Positions 1-10,264 of a DNA stretch of 64,000 bases are shown one piece after another. Position 1 is the first letter of the stretch, and each line of letters opens with the position of its first letter. A program made the position numbers and the translations under genes. The notes beneath the pieces are model-generated. The model worked only from the letters and a program-made list of their open reading frames with translations. It was not told the DNA's origin and searched no databases. Origin of the DNA: Piscinibacter caeni (GTDB lineage: Bacteria; Pseudomonadota; Gammaproteobacteria; Burkholderiales; Burkholderiaceae_C); assembly GCA_003265685.1 (NCBI GenBank), contig QJOU01000033.1, positions 1 through 64,000 on the forward strand. Direction: 5' to 3'.

Positions 1-549
1 CTCGATGCGGTCACCGCGGCCTGGCTGCACACCACGCGCGCCGAGCTCGAGCAGCGCGCCGGCGACCCACCGGCGGCCGAGGCCGCGTGGCGCGCTGCCC
101 TGCGCGCCGGCGCCGACGCCTATGCGGCGATCGGCTTCGCGGACTTCCTGCTCGAGCGCGGCCGCACGCGCGAGGCGCTCGACGTGCTCGCCGCGCAGCC
201 GTCCAGCGAGGCGGTGCTGCTGCGTCGCGCCGACGCCGGCGATGCCGACGCGGCACGCGAGCTGCGTGCCCGGTTCGCGCAGGCCACGCTGCGGCCGCAG
301 ACCATGCTGACCCACGGCCGCGAGCTGGCCTGGCTGGCGCTGCGCATCGACCACGACGCGCCGCGTGCCGTGGCCCTGGCGCGCACCAACCTGCAACGCC
401 AGCGCGAGCCGGTCGACCTGTGGCTGCTGGCCGAGGCGGCCCGCGCTGCCGGCGACGGCGCGGCCCTTGACGAGGCGCTGCGCCTGGCGGCCGCGCAAGG
501 CCTGGTCGACACCCGATGGACAATGCCCGCCGACCGGAGCCCGACATGA
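1..549 (+). CDS. TPR-like repeat protein, C-terminal part
   Basis: The reading frame is open from the first base of the window, so the N-terminus lies upstream. The visible 182 residues are Ala/Arg/Leu-rich helical repeats with TPR-like spacing (for example EAAWRAALRAGADAYAAIGF and REALDVLAAQPSSEAV). This suggests a scaffold or tetratricopeptide protein rather than an enzyme. Its TGA stop overlaps the ATG of the following HupE/UreJ-like gene (ATGA), so the two are probably translationally coupled and act together at the membrane. The specific function is not identifiable from this fragment. Confidence 0.7.
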   Translation, partial: LDAVTAAWLHTTRAELEQRAGDPPAAEAAWRAALRAGADAYAAIGFADFLLERGRTREALDVLAAQPSSEAVLLRRADAGDADAARELRARFAQATLRPQTMLTHGRELAWLALRIDHDAPRAVALARTNLQRQREPVDLWLLAEAARAAGDGAALDEALRLAAAQGLVDTRWTMPADRSPT

Positions 550-1664
550 AGCGCCTGACGATCCTGCTGCTGTGGCTGCTGCTCGTCGCGCCGTTCGGCG
601 TCGCGCGTGCGCACCAGTCCAGCGACGCCTACCTGCAGCTTTCGGACGCCGCCGAGGGTGGCGTGCAGGCGCGCGTGGACGTGGCACTGCGCGACCTCGA
701 TGCCGCGCTCGAACTGGATGCCGACGGCGACGGCCGGCTCACCTGGGGCGAGGTGCGCGCGGCCTGGCCGGCGATCGAGCGGCTGGTGCGCTCTAACGTG
801 CAGTTTGGGCACTGCGCGATGCAACCCGCGGCGCCCGCCCTGGAGCGGCGCAGCGACGGCAGCTACGCCGTGCTGCAGTGGCGCTCGGACTGCGCGCTGG
901 CGGCCGCGCAGCCGGTGCGCTACACGCTGTTCGCCGACCTCGATGCGACGCACCGCGGCCTGCTGCGCATCGCCCAGGGCGACCGGGTCGAGCCGCTGCG
1001 CGTGCTCGACCCGGCCCGCCCGCAGGCGCCCGAGGGCGCGCCGCCATCGTCCTTCGTCGGCGAAGGCGTGCACCACATCGTCACCGGCTTCGATCACCTG
1101 CTGTTCCTGCTGTGCCTGCTGCTGCCGGCGGTGATGCGGCGCGAGCGCGGCAGCGACGGCCGGCTGCACTGGCGCCCGGTGGCGCGCTGGTCGGGGGCGC
1201 TCGCGCCGGTGCTGGGCATCGTTACCGCGTTCACCGTGGCGCACTCGATCACGCTCGGGCTGGCCGCGGCGCGCTGGGTCGCGCTGCCGACGTGGTTCAT
1301 CGAGCCGGCGATCGCGCTGACCATCGTGCTGGCCGCGATCGACAACCTGCGGCCGATCTTCCCCGGCCCGCGCGCGCTGGTCACCTTTCTGTTCGGCCTG
1401 GTGCACGGCTTCGGCTTCGCCGGCGTGCTCGGCGAGCTGGACCTGCCGACGGCGCGCTTCGCCTGGGCGCTGCTGCAGTTCAACCTCGGCCTCGAGCTCG
1501 GGCAACTGGCGATCGTGCTGGCCGTCTCGGCGCTGCTGTACGCGCTGCGCGACCACCGGCTCTATCCGCGCGTGGCGATCGCCGGCGGCTCGGGCGCGGC
1601 GTTGCTGCTGGGGCTGGCCTGGTTCGTCGAACGCAGCGCCGACCTCGCGCTGCTGCCGTTCTGA
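546..1664 (+). CDS. HupE/UreJ family membrane protein with N-terminal periplasmic domain
   Basis: The start at 546 gives a clean Sec signal peptide (MKRLTILLLWLLLVAPFGVA, then RA-HQ). An earlier in-frame ATG at 516 would bury this signal, so I prefer 546, which also overlaps the previous stop. After the signal comes a periplasmic domain of roughly 160 residues with an EF-hand-like acidic stretch (DADGDGRLTWGE). The C-terminal half is a multi-helix membrane domain beginning GVHHIVTGFDHLLFLLCLLL, which is the hallmark of the HupE/UreJ_2 family with its conserved His and Asp. Family members are linked to nickel or other metal transport, but the substrate cannot be read from sequence. It is coupled to the TPR-like gene upstream. 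Confidence 0.85.
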   Translation: MKRLTILLLWLLLVAPFGVARAHQSSDAYLQLSDAAEGGVQARVDVALRDLDAALELDADGDGRLTWGEVRAAWPAIERLVRSNVQFGHCAMQPAAPALERRSDGSYAVLQWRSDCALAAAQPVRYTLFADLDATHRGLLRIAQGDRVEPLRVLDPARPQAPEGAPPSSFVGEGVHHIVTGFDHLLFLLCLLLPAVMRRERGSDGRLHWRPVARWSGALAPVLGIVTAFTVAHSITLGLAAARWVALPTWFIEPAIALTIVLAAIDNLRPIFPGPRALVTFLFGLVHGFGFAGVLGELDLPTARFAWALLQFNLGLELGQLAIVLAVSALLYALRDHRLYPRVAIAGGSGAALLLGLAWFVERSADLALLPF

Positions 1665-1782
1665 GCATCACGCGCAGACACAGTTCTTTGCGCGCGCATC
1701 GTCGGCCGCCAGACGGCCGCAGCGCGTTGGAAGGGCGTGCAGCGGGCCCGCCCCGGGCCTGCCGGTGTGCAGGAGTGACAGC

Positions 1783-2244
1783 ATGCAACGAATGTTCCGA
1801 GTCGCCGCCGGCGCCGTCGCGCTGGCCCTCGCCGCCGGCTGCGCGACGCCGATGCAGCCGGCCCCGCCGACGACCTCGGGTTTCGGCAATGCGCCGGCCT
1901 ACGGGCCGCAGGCCGAGTACGGGCGGGTGCAGAGCGTCGACCTCGTGCGCGGCGAAAGCCAGACCACCGGCGGTGGCGCCCTGCTCGGCGGGTTGATCGG
2001 CGCGGTGGTCGGCCGCCAGGTCGGCAGCGGCAGCGGGCGCACCGCGGGCACGCTCGTCGGCGCGGCCGGGGGCGCGATCATCGGCAACCAGATCGAGAAG
2101 GGTCAGCGCGGTGCGCGCGACGTCTGGCGTGTCGTGGTCCAGACCGACCAGGGCGGCGTGCGCAGCTTCGACTACGGGCAGCCCGTGGACCTGCGCAGCG
2201 GCGACCGGGTGCGCATCGACGGCAACCAGGTCGTGCGCTACTGA
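1783..2244 (+). CDS. Glycine-zipper (2TM) outer-membrane lipoprotein, SlyB/OmpA-like
   Basis: The ATG at 1783 follows an AGGAG ribosome site at 1771-1775. An in-frame upstream ATG at 1765 lacks such a site. The 153-residue product starts with a hydrophobic signal and a lipobox ending LAAGC, so it should be lipidated and membrane-anchored. The middle contains a glycine-zipper double helix (GGALLGGLIGAVVGRQVGSG and TLVGAAGGAIIGNQIEKG), typical of the Gly-zipper_2 family. The C-terminus is a small beta-rich domain. Such proteins contribute to envelope integrity. The gene is monocistronic, and the promoter of the thrS operon overlaps its end. Confidence 0.85.
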   Translation: MQRMFRVAAGAVALALAAGCATPMQPAPPTTSGFGNAPAYGPQAEYGRVQSVDLVRGESQTTGGGALLGGLIGAVVGRQVGSGSGRTAGTLVGAAGGAIIGNQIEKGQRGARDVWRVVVQTDQGGVRSFDYGQPVDLRSGDRVRIDGNQVVRY

Positions 2245-2251
2245 ACGCGGC

Positions 2252-2257
2252 TACAAT
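2252..2257 (+). promoter_or_regulatory. Probable -10 box of the thrS operon promoter
   Basis: TACAAT lies directly after the stop codon of the lipoprotein gene, about 43 bases before the leader-peptide ATG. This predicts a transcript start near 2264. The -35 region is not convincing by eye, so the assignment rests on the -10 match and on position. Confidence 0.5.
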
Positions 2258-2299
2258 CGCGGCTCCTCCACGAGCAAGAGCGAGAAAGGCAGCCTGGTT

Positions 2300-2335
2300 A
2301 TGACACCGCGGACTACGAGCTTCCCGTTCGCCTAG
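2300..2335 (+). CDS. thrS operon leader peptide (MTPRTTSFPFA)
   Basis: This 11-codon reading frame (ATG 2300, TAG 2333-2335) is preceded by a GAAAGG-like ribosome site at 2283-2288. It has Thr codons at positions 2, 5 and 6 (ACA, ACT, ACG) and Phe codons at 8 and 10. ACA and ACT are unusual in this GC-rich genome. The downstream operon encodes both threonyl- and phenylalanyl-tRNA synthetases, so a ribosome stalling on uncharged tRNA-Thr or tRNA-Phe would sense exactly the products of the operon. The stop codon lies six bases before an antiterminator arm. The function as an attenuation leader is inferred from this layout; no leader of this type was looked up. Confidence 0.65.
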   Translation: MTPRTTSFPFA

Positions 2336-2340
2336 TCGTC

Positions 2341-2395
2341 CGCCGCGCCACGACCTGCTCTCTCTTTTCGTCTTCTCCCACATCAAAGCGCGGCG
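2341..2395 (+). promoter_or_regulatory. Predicted antiterminator pairing of the thrS attenuator
   Basis: The octamer CGCCGCGC at 2341-2348 is perfectly complementary to GCGCGGCG at 2388-2395, which is the 5' arm of the downstream terminator. The octamer is identical to the terminator 3' arm (2398-2405), so the two structures are mutually exclusive. A ribosome parked at the leader stop (2333-2335) would cover 2341-2348 and allow termination. One stalled on any Thr or Phe codon leaves it free. The pairing is seen directly; the regulatory reading is inference. Confidence 0.65.
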
Positions 2396-2411
2396 CCCGC
2401 CGCGCTTTTTT
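2385..2411 (+). terminator. Rho-independent terminator (attenuator) upstream of thrS
   Basis: A ten-base-pair stem (AAAGCGCGGC 2385-2394 with GCCGCGCTTT 2399-2408) closes a four-base loop and runs into six T residues (2406-2411). It sits between the promoter and the thrS start at 2432, so it can only serve as a conditional terminator of the operon that follows. Confidence 0.85.
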
Positions 2412-2431
2412 GTTGCCCCGAAGGATTCCGC

Positions 2432-4351
2432 ATGATCTCGATTGAACTGCCCGACGGCTCGAAACGTTCCTTTCCCGGCCCCGTGACGGTGGCCGAGGTG
2501 GCGGCGTCGATCGGCACCGGGCTGGCCAAGGCGGCCATCGCCGGCAGGATCGGCCGCGGTGCCGATGCGAAGGTGGTCGACACCAGCCACCGCCTCGAGG
2601 GCGACGCCGCGCTGGCCATCCTGACGGACAAGGATCCGGAGGGCCTGGAGGTGATCCGCCACTCGACGGCACACCTGCTGGCCTATGCGGTGAAGGAACT
2701 GTTCCCCGACGCGCAGGTCACGATCGGCCCGGTGATCGAGAACGGCTTCTACTACGACTTCTCGTACAAGCGCCCGTTCACGCCCGAGGACCTGGCCGCC
2801 ATCGAGGCCAAGATGGCCGAGCTGGCGAAGAAGGACGAGAAGGTCGAGCGCCGCGTGCTGCCGCGCGACGAGGCGGTGGCGTACTTCAAGTCGATCGGCG
2901 AGGACTACAAGGCCGAGATCATCTCCAGCATCCCGCAAGGCGAGGAAGTGTCGCTGTACCGCGAGGGCGGCTTCGAGGACCTGTGCCGCGGCCCGCACGT
3001 GCCGTCCACGGGCAAGCTCAGGCACTTCAAGCTGATGAAGGTGGCGGGCGCCTACTGGCGCGGCGACCACCGCAACGAGATGCTGCAGCGTGTCTACGGC
3101 ACGGCCTGGGCCAGCAAGGACGACCTGCAGAAGTACCTCACGATGCTCGAGGAGGCCGAGAAGCGCGACCACCGCAAGCTCGGCCGCGAGCTCGACCTGT
3201 TCCACATCGACGAGCACGCGCCGGGCCTGGTGTTCTGGCACCCCAAGGGCTGGGCGCTGTGGCAGAACGTCGAGCAGTACATGCGGCAGGTCTACCGCGA
3301 CAACGGCTACCAGGAGGTGAAGGGCCCGCAGATCCTCGACAAGGGCTTGTGGGAGAAGACGGGCCACTGGGAGAACTACCGCGAGAACATGTTCACCACG
3401 GAGTCGGAGAAGCGCGACTACGCGCTCAAGCCGATGAACTGCCCCGGGCACGTGCTGATCTTCAAGTCGCAGCTGCGCAGCTACCGCGACCTGCCGATCC
3501 GCTACGGCGAGTTCGGCCAGTGCCACCGCAACGAGCCGAGCGGCTCGATGCACGGGATCATGCGGGTGCGCGGCTTCACCCAGGACGACGGCCACATCTT
3601 CTGCACCGAAGACCACATCCTGCCCGAGTGCGTGGCCTACACGACGCTGCTGCAGAAGGTCTACGCCGACTTCGGCTTCAAGGACATCATCTACAAGGTC
3701 GCGACGCGTCCCGAGAGCCGCATCGGCTCGGACGCGCTGTGGGACAAGGCCGAGCAGGCGCTGATGGAGGCGCTGCGCCGCTCGGGCTGCGAGTTCGAGA
3801 TCTCGCCGGGCGAGGGCGCGTTCTACGGGCCGAAGATCGAGTACACGCTGAAGGACGCGATCGGCCGGCCCTGGCAGTGCGGCACGATGCAGGTCGACTT
3901 CAACATGGCCCAGCGCCTCGAGGCCGAGTACGTGACGGAGACCAGCGGCCGGGCCCACCCGGTGATGCTGCACCGCGCCATCATCGGCAGCTTCGAGCGC
4001 TTCATCGGCATCCTGATCGAGCAGCACGCCGGCGCGCTGCCGGCCTGGCTGGCGCCGCAGCAGGTCAGCGTGCTCAACATCACCGACGGCCAGGCCGGCT
4101 ACGCCGAGGAAGTGGTCAAAACGCTGCAAAAACAAGGACTTAGAGTTGCGGCCGATTTGCGCAACGAGAAGATCACGTATAAAATCCGCGAGCATTCGCT
4201 GCAAAAGGTCCCGTACATCCTCGTCGTGGGCGACAAGGAGAAGGCAAGCGGGGCCGTGGCCGTGCGCGCCCGGGGGAACCAGGATCTGGGTGTGATGCCG
4301 CTCGATGCGTTCCTCGCCAGGATCGCCGACGACATCGCCCGGAAGGTCTGA
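2432..4351 (+). CDS. thrS: Threonine-tRNA ligase (ThrRS)
   Basis: The 639-residue product has the standard bacterial length. It charges tRNA-Thr in the cytoplasm. Domains in order are the N-terminal TGS domain (residues about 1-61, starting [10 protein letters not shown]), the editing domain with the zinc-type motif around [16 protein letters not shown] (residues about 73-88) and the later HRNEM, the class II catalytic core (motif 2 [20 protein letters not shown], the zinc ligand Cys in [10 protein letters not shown], and motif 3 [18 protein letters not shown]), and the C-terminal anticodon-binding domain ([17 protein letters not shown] onward). It is the first gene of the thrS-infC-rpmI-rplT-pheST-ihfA cluster and is preceded by the leader and attenuator at 2300-2411. 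Confidence 0.98.
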   Translation: MISIELPDGSKRSFPGPVTVAEVAASIGTGLAKAAIAGRIGRGADAKVVDTSHRLEGDAALAILTDKDPEGLEVIRHSTAHLLAYAVKELFPDAQVTIGPVIENGFYYDFSYKRPFTPEDLAAIEAKMAELAKKDEKVERRVLPRDEAVAYFKSIGEDYKAEIISSIPQGEEVSLYREGGFEDLCRGPHVPSTGKLRHFKLMKVAGAYWRGDHRNEMLQRVYGTAWASKDDLQKYLTMLEEAEKRDHRKLGRELDLFHIDEHAPGLVFWHPKGWALWQNVEQYMRQVYRDNGYQEVKGPQILDKGLWEKTGHWENYRENMFTTESEKRDYALKPMNCPGHVLIFKSQLRSYRDLPIRYGEFGQCHRNEPSGSMHGIMRVRGFTQDDGHIFCTEDHILPECVAYTTLLQKVYADFGFKDIIYKVATRPESRIGSDALWDKAEQALMEALRRSGCEFEISPGEGAFYGPKIEYTLKDAIGRPWQCGTMQVDFNMAQRLEAEYVTETSGRAHPVMLHRAIIGSFERFIGILIEQHAGALPAWLAPQQVSVLNITDGQAGYAEEVVKTLQKQGLRVAADLRNEKITYKIREHSLQKVPYILVVGDKEKASGAVAVRARGNQDLGVMPLDAFLARIADDIARKV

Positions 4352-4420
4352 ACCCAGGCGCGCTTTTGTTCGTTTTGCGACCCTCTGCTTGCCTTGGGGG
4401 CCTGCTGAAAGGTAACCACC

Positions 4421-4969
4421 ATCGCTACTTTTGCTGATCGCCGTACCCCGAACGCCGAGCGCAAGCACCGGCTGAACCGGGAGATCATGGCGCCCGAGGT
4501 CCGCTTGAACGGCCCCGAGAACGAGCCCCTGGGCATCGTTCCCCTGCAGGAAGCCCTGCGCATGGCCGGCGAGATGGATGTCGATCTGGTCGAAATCGTT
4601 GCCCAGGCCGATCCGCCGGTATGCCGGTTGATGGACTACGGCAAGTTCAAGTACCAGGAGCAGAAGCGCGCGGCAGAGGCCAAGGCCAAGCAGAAGGTCA
4701 TCGAAGTCAAGGAAGTGAAGTTCCGTCCGGGCACGGACGAAGGCGACTACCAGATCAAGATGCGCAACCTGCGCCGCTTCATCGAGGAAGACGGCGACAA
4801 GGGCAAGGTCACGCTGCGCTACCGCGGCCGCGAGATCACGCACCAGGACATCGGCATGCGGCTGCTCGAGCGCATCCGCGACGAACTGGCCGATGTCTCC
4901 GTGGTGGAGCACATGCCCAAGCTCGAAGGGCGCCAGATGATCATGGTGCTGGCGCCGAAGCGGAAGTGA
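4421..4969 (+). CDS. infC: Translation initiation factor IF-3, ATC start
   Basis: This 182-residue factor binds the 30S subunit and proofreads initiator tRNA. The N-domain ([20 protein letters not shown]) and C-domain ([20 protein letters not shown] through the [14 protein letters not shown] end) match IF3. The first ATG in frame (4487) would remove 22 conserved N-terminal residues. No ATG, GTG or TTG fits upstream, but ATC at 4421 lies eight bases after a GAAAGG ribosome site (4407-4412). Rare start codons are known for infC and allow IF3 to repress its own synthesis, so I assign ATC as the start and infer autogenous control. Confidence 0.93.
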   Translation: MATFADRRTPNAERKHRLNREIMAPEVRLNGPENEPLGIVPLQEALRMAGEMDVDLVEIVAQADPPVCRLMDYGKFKYQEQKRAAEAKAKQKVIEVKEVKFRPGTDEGDYQIKMRNLRRFIEEDGDKGKVTLRYRGREITHQDIGMRLLERIRDELADVSVVEHMPKLEGRQMIMVLAPKRK

Positions 4970-5085
4970 TTTGAAGGGTTCAGTGTCCCGGTCTGGTCGC
5001 CGGGGTGCTGTTAGAAGCGGCTGCAGGCCAACAAGACGGGAGCCACTTTCCCGGCGCCTGCCGCAGCAACATAGAAGGAGCAGTC

Positions 5086-5289
5086 ATGCCCAAGATGAAG
5101 ACCAAGAGCAGTGCGAAGAAGCGGTTCCGCGTCCGTCCGGGCGGCACCGTCAAGCGCGGCCAGGCGTTCAAGCGCCACATCCTCACCAAGAAGTCCACGA
5201 AGAACAAGCGCCACCTGCGTGGCGCGACCAACGTGCACGACACCAACATGGGCCACATGGCGCAGATGCTGCCCTTCGCGGGTCTGTGA
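5086..5289 (+). CDS. rpmI: 50S ribosomal protein L35 (bL35)
   Basis: The 67-residue, strongly basic product ([20 protein letters not shown] at its start, [10 protein letters not shown] in the middle) has the expected L35 length. The ATG at 5086 follows a GAAGGAG site at 5074-5080. It lies between infC and rplT in the usual translation-factor operon. Confidence 0.97.
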   Translation: MPKMKTKSSAKKRFRVRPGGTVKRGQAFKRHILTKKSTKNKRHLRGATNVHDTNMGHMAQMLPFAGL

Positions 5290-5324
5290 GTGTCGGACGA
5301 CTGAACCGGTAAAGGAGAAGAGAA

Positions 5325-5681
5325 ATGCCTCGCGTCAAACGTGGTGTCACCGCCCGCGCGCGTCACAAGAAGGTCCTGGCCCTGGCCAAGGGGTTCCGCG
5401 GCCGCCGCAAGAACGTGTTCCGCATCGCCAAGGAAGCGGTGATGCGGGCCGGGCAATACGCCTACCGTGATCGCCGTACCCGCAAGCGCGTGTTCCGCCA
5501 GCTCTGGATCGCCCGCATCAACGCGGCGAGCCGTGGCCTCGGCCTGACCTACAGCAAGTTCATGGCCGGCCTGAAGAAGGCCCAGATCGACATTGACCGC
5601 AAGGTCCTCGCCGATATGGCCGTCAACGATCCTGCCGCGTTCGGCAGCATCGTCGAGAAGGTGAAGGCCCAGCTCGCTTGA
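5325..5681 (+). CDS. rplT: 50S ribosomal protein L20 (bL20)
   Basis: The 118-residue product has the family length and the conserved start [20 protein letters not shown] followed by [20 protein letters not shown]20 binds 23S rRNA early in large-subunit assembly, and in some bacteria it represses its own operon. It lies 35 bases after rpmI with an AAAGGAG ribosome site. A terminator hairpin follows at 5731. Confidence 0.98.
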   Translation: MPRVKRGVTARARHKKVLALAKGFRGRRKNVFRIAKEAVMRAGQYAYRDRRTRKRVFRQLWIARINAASRGLGLTYSKFMAGLKKAQIDIDRKVLADMAVNDPAAFGSIVEKVKAQLA

Positions 5682-6821
<1,140 letters not shown>

Positions 6822-6834
6822 AAGACGAGAACCC

Positions 6835-9249
6835 ATGCAGTTCCCCGAATCCTGGTTGCGCGAGTTCTGCGACCCGCCGATCACCACCGCCGAGCTGGCC
6901 GAGCTCCTCACGATGTCGGGCATGGAGGTCGAGGAGGCCCGCCCCGCCGCGCCGCCGTTCACGGGCGTGGTGGTCGGCCACGTGCTCGCCGTCGAGCGCC
7001 ATCCGAATGCCGACCGGCTGAACGTCTGCCAGGTGGATGCCGGCACCGGCACCACGCTGAACATCGTCTGCGGCGCGCCCAACGTGCGTGCCGGCATCAA
7101 GGTGCCTTGTGCGCTGGTCGGCGCCGAGCTGCCGCCGGGCGAGGATGGCAAGCCCTTCGTCATCAAGCTCGGCAAGCTGCGTGGCGTGGAGAGCCAGGGC
7201 ATGCTGTGCTCGGCGCGCGAGCTCAAGCTGTCGGAAGACCATGGCGGGCTGCTGATCCTCGACGACGCTGCCGCCGTCGGCGCGGATGTCCGCCGTCAGC
7301 TGAGCCTCGACGACACGATCTTCACGCTCAAGCTCACACCCAACCTGGCGCATGGCCTGAGCGTCTACGGCATCGCCCGCGAGGTGGCCGCCCTGACCGG
7401 TGCGCGGCTGAAGACGGTGGCCTTCGCGCCGGTGAAGCCGACGCACGACACGGTGCTGCCGGTGAAGGTCGAGGCACCTGACCTGTGCGGCCGCTTCTCC
7501 GGCCGGGTGGTGCGCAACGTCGACACGAAGGCGAAGACGCCGGCCTGGATGGTCGACCGGCTGGCGCGCTGCGGGCAGCGTTCGGTGACCGCGCTGGTGG
7601 ACATCTCGAACTACGTGATGTTCGAGTACGGCCGTCCGTCGCACATCTTCGATTTCGACAAGATCCACCGCGGCCTGACGGTGCGCTGGGGCCGCCCGGG
7701 CGAGACGCTCGAGCTGCTCAACGGCAGCACCATCGAGGTCGACGCGACGGTGGGCGTGATCGCCGACGACCAGGCCGTCGAGTCGCTGGCCGGCATCATG
7801 GGCGGCGAGGCGACGGCCGTCTCCGACACCACCCGCCACGTCTACGTCGAGGCTGCGTTCTGGTGGCCCGACGCGGTGGCCGGGCGCTCGCGCCGCTACG
7901 CCTTCGCCACCGACGCGGGGCACCGCTTCGAGCGCGGGGTCGATCCGGCGCAGACCGTGGAGCACATCGAGCGCATCACGCAGCTGATCATCGACATCTG
8001 CGGCGGCGAGGCCGGGCCGATGGACGACCAGGTGCTCGCGCTGCCGGAGGCGAAGCCGGTCACGCTGCGTGTCGAACGCGCCGCCAAGGTGATCGGCATG
8101 CCGGTCACGCAGGCGCAGTGCGAGGGCGTGATGAGCCGCCTCGGCCTGGCGTTCACGAGCGAGCCCGGCCGGCTGCACGTCACGCCGCCGAGCTGGCGCT
8201 TCGACCTGAAGATCGAGGAAGACCTGATCGAGGAAGTGATCCGCGTGCTCGGCTACCGCACGCTGCCCGACGCGCCGCCGCGCGCGCCGGTGCGGCCGCG
8301 GCCGCAGACCGAGACGCGGCGCGGACTGAACGCGATCCGCCACGCGCTGGCCGCGCTGGACTACCAGGAGACGATCAACTTCAGCTTCGTCGAGGAACGC
8401 TGGGAGCACGAACTGGCCGGCAACCCCGACCCGATCCGCGTGCTGAACCCGATCGCCAGCCCGCTGGCGGTGATGCGCTCCAGCCTGGTCGGCAGCCTGG
8501 TCGCGGTGCTGCAGCACAACCTCGCGCGGCGCGCCAGCCGCGTGCGGGTGTTCGAGATCGGGCGCACCTACCGTCGCGATGCGCAGGTGGCCGACGGCGA
8601 GGTGGCCGTGGCCGGCGTGCACCAGCCGGTGCGGGTGGCGGCGCTGGCCTGGGGGCCGGCCGACGCGCTGCAATGGGGCAGCAAGGAACGACCGGTCGAC
8701 TTCTTCGACCTGAAGGGCGACCTCGAGTCCCTGCTGGCCCCGCGCCGGGCCGTCTTCGAGCCGGCCGAGCATCCGGCACTGCACCCGGGGCGCTGCGCCC
8801 GCGTGCTGCTCGACGGCTGCGACATCGGCGTGATCGGTGAACTGCACCCGCGCTGGCGCCAGGCGTACGAGCTGCCGAGCGCGCCGGTGCTGTTCGAGCT
8901 CGATGCGGCGGCGCTGCGCGAGCGCGACGTGCCGAGCTTCGTGCCGATCCCGCGCCAGCAGGCGGCCTGGCGCGACGTGGCGCTGGTGGCGGACGACAAG
9001 GTCACGCATGCGGCGCTGATGCAGGCGATCGGCGCCTCGGCCGATGGCCTGGTGCGCTCGGCGCGCCTGTTCGACGTCTACCGCCCGGCTGCCGGCAGCG
9101 CCGACCTGAAGCCCGGCGAACGCAGCCTGGCCGTGCGCCTGGAACTGCTGGACGAGGAAACGACGCTCACCGACGAGCGCATCGAGGCGGCCGTGGCCGA
9201 GGTCCTGGCGCGGCTGCACGAGCGTCTCGGCGTGCGGCGCCGCGGCTGA
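6835..9249 (+). CDS. pheT: Phenylalanine-tRNA ligase beta subunit
   Basis: The 804-residue product matches the beta subunit in length and domain order. These are a tRNA-binding/EMAP-like domain (residues about 40-150, with [15 protein letters not shown] and [12 protein letters not shown]), the B3/B4 editing domain (around [20 protein letters not shown]), the B5 domain, a degenerate class II core, and the C-terminal ferredoxin-like anticodon-binding domain. It partners with PheS and is co-transcribed with it. Confidence 0.97.
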   Translation: MQFPESWLREFCDPPITTAELAELLTMSGMEVEEARPAAPPFTGVVVGHVLAVERHPNADRLNVCQVDAGTGTTLNIVCGAPNVRAGIKVPCALVGAELPPGEDGKPFVIKLGKLRGVESQGMLCSARELKLSEDHGGLLILDDAAAVGADVRRQLSLDDTIFTLKLTPNLAHGLSVYGIAREVAALTGARLKTVAFAPVKPTHDTVLPVKVEAPDLCGRFSGRVVRNVDTKAKTPAWMVDRLARCGQRSVTALVDISNYVMFEYGRPSHIFDFDKIHRGLTVRWGRPGETLELLNGSTIEVDATVGVIADDQAVESLAGIMGGEATAVSDTTRHVYVEAAFWWPDAVAGRSRRYAFATDAGHRFERGVDPAQTVEHIERITQLIIDICGGEAGPMDDQVLALPEAKPVTLRVERAAKVIGMPVTQAQCEGVMSRLGLAFTSEPGRLHVTPPSWRFDLKIEEDLIEEVIRVLGYRTLPDAPPRAPVRPRPQTETRRGLNAIRHALAALDYQETINFSFVEERWEHELAGNPDPIRVLNPIASPLAVMRSSLVGSLVAVLQHNLARRASRVRVFEIGRTYRRDAQVADGEVAVAGVHQPVRVAALAWGPADALQWGSKERPVDFFDLKGDLESLLAPRRAVFEPAEHPALHPGRCARVLLDGCDIGVIGELHPRWRQAYELPSAPVLFELDAAALRERDVPSFVPIPRQQAAWRDVALVADDKVTHAALMQAIGASADGLVRSARLFDVYRPAAGSADLKPGERSLAVRLELLDEETTLTDERIEAAVAEVLARLHERLGVRRRG

Positions 9250-9263
9250 ATCCTGGGAGGAGC

Positions 9264-9626
9264 ATGAGCGACAACGAGAAGCCCGGCGGCCGAGTCGTCC
9301 TGCCGACGATCGAGACGCCGACGCTGACCAAGGCCGAACTGGCCGACCTGCTGTTCGAGCGGCTCGGGCTGAACAAGCGCGAGTCCAAGGACATGGTCGA
9401 GGCCTTCTTCGAGATCATCCACGGCACCCTGGTGGGCGGCGAGGACGTCAAGCTGTCGAGCTTCGGCAACTTCAACATCCGCCGCAAGGCGCCGCGACCG
9501 GGCCGCAATCCGCGCACCGGCGAGGCGATTCCGATCAAGGCGCGCAATGTCGTGACCTTCCACGCGAGTTACAAACTCAAGGGAGTCGTGCAAGGTGACA
9601 TACCGGTTGGGGAGGAGTTCGAGTAA
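9264..9626 (+). CDS. ihfA: Integration host factor alpha subunit
   Basis: The 120-residue protein is an IHF/HU-family DNA-bending protein ([20 protein letters not shown] near the N-terminus; the beta-arm core contains [20 protein letters not shown] and [14 protein letters not shown]). It carries an N-terminal extension of about 20 residues and a short acidic C-terminal tail relative to the 99-residue enterobacterial protein. The position directly after pheT is the classical one for ihfA. An AGGAG site precedes the ATG. Confidence 0.96.
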   Translation: MSDNEKPGGRVVLPTIETPTLTKAELADLLFERLGLNKRESKDMVEAFFEIIHGTLVGGEDVKLSSFGNFNIRRKAPRPGRNPRTGEAIPIKARNVVTFHASYKLKGVVQGDIPVGEEFE

Positions 9627-9660
9627 AGTCTAGCTTTCTCTTGCGATCTTATTGATTTAA

Positions 9661-10098
9661 ATGGAGAAAGCGCTCCCAGCCATTCCCGCCAAGCGTTACT
9701 TCACGATCGGTGAGGTAAGCGACTTGTGCGGGGTGAAGCCGTACGTGCTGCGCTACTGGGAGCAGGAGTTCACGCAACTCAAGCCCATGAAGCGCCGCGG
9801 CAACCGGCGCTACTACCAGCACCACGAGGTGCTGCTGATCCGGCGCATCCGCGAACTGCTCTACGAGCAGGGCTTCACGATCAGCGGGGCACGCAATCGA
9901 TTGTCCGACCCGAGCGCGGTGCGCGAGTCGCCGGCGGAATCGGCCCAGGCGGCCGTGGTCGCCGACGAAGTGATCGACATGGCCGCGGCCCTGGCGCCCG
10001 CGCCAGCGGCGGCCGTCGATCCCGAACCGGCGGGCGCCTGGACGCTGGACCAGGTGCGCAACGAGTTGCGTTCCATCCGCAGCCTGTTGAGCGAGTGA
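9661..10098 (+). CDS. MerR-family transcriptional regulator
   Basis: The 145-residue protein has an N-terminal winged helix-turn-helix of the MerR class ([40 protein letters not shown]) followed by the wing segment and an Ala-rich tail. No metal-binding cysteine cluster is present at the C-terminus, so the effector is unknown. It follows ihfA by 34 bases, the conserved order in betaproteobacteria, and may be co-transcribed. No clear ribosome site is visible before the ATG. Confidence 0.9.
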   Translation: MEKALPAIPAKRYFTIGEVSDLCGVKPYVLRYWEQEFTQLKPMKRRGNRRYYQHHEVLLIRRIRELLYEQGFTISGARNRLSDPSAVRESPAESAQAAVVADEVIDMAAALAPAPAAAVDPEPAGAWTLDQVRNELRSIRSLLSE

Positions 10099-10126
10099 CC
10101 TGGCCGGCGCGAGGTCGCGCAGGCCG

Positions 10127-10132
10127 TATAAT
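10127..10132 (+). promoter_or_regulatory. -10 box of the tRNA-Pro promoter
   Basis: A perfect TATAAT lies 11 bases upstream of the mature tRNA 5' end, predicting a start near 10139. The -35 hexamer is weak. Confidence 0.65.
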
Positions 10133-10143
10133 GCGCAGTTCGT

Positions 10144-10220
10144 CGGGGTGTAGCGCAGCCTGGTAGCGCACTTGCATGGGGTGCAAGGGGTCGCGAGTTC
10201 GAATCCCGCCACCCCGACCA
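10144..10220 (+). tRNA. tRNA-Pro(GGG)
   Basis: The 77-base gene folds into a cloverleaf. The acceptor stem is CGGGGTG with CACCCCG, the D-arm is GCGC/GCGC, and the anticodon arm is CTTGC-ATGGGGT-GCAAG with anticodon GGG, reading the proline codon CCC. The T-loop is TTCGAAT and the CCA is encoded (10218-10220). The T-stem contains one A/C mismatch. It marks the boundary between conserved chromosome and the accessory region. Confidence 0.97.
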
Positions 10221-10228
10221 ATGAAATC

Positions 10229-10264
10229 AACGGGTTAGCTCTCACAAGGAGCTAACCCGTTTCT
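10229..10264 (+). terminator. Terminator hairpin after tRNA-Pro
   Basis: A perfect 12-base-pair stem (AACGGGTTAGCT 10229-10240 with AGCTAACCCGTT 10250-10261) with a nine-base loop runs into TTTCTTCTTCT. It should terminate the tRNA transcript. Confidence 0.8.

Noticed and set aside
120-1556. A 478-codon open frame on the minus strand
   Set aside because: Antisense to the HupE/UreJ-like gene and rich in Arg, Gln and His; a frame artefact.
2300-2431. A T-box riboswitch before thrS
   Set aside because: No T-box antiterminator sequence or specifier-loop structure is visible, and the organism is not a Gram-positive; the leader-peptide layout explains the region better.
2078-4912. A 944-codon open frame on the minus strand
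   Set aside because: It is the shadow of thrS and infC in GC-rich DNA; both genes are unambiguous on the plus strand.
9649-10245. Minus-strand frame covering merR and tRNA-Pro
   Set aside because: It includes the complement of the tRNA and a shadow of merR, so it cannot be a real gene.
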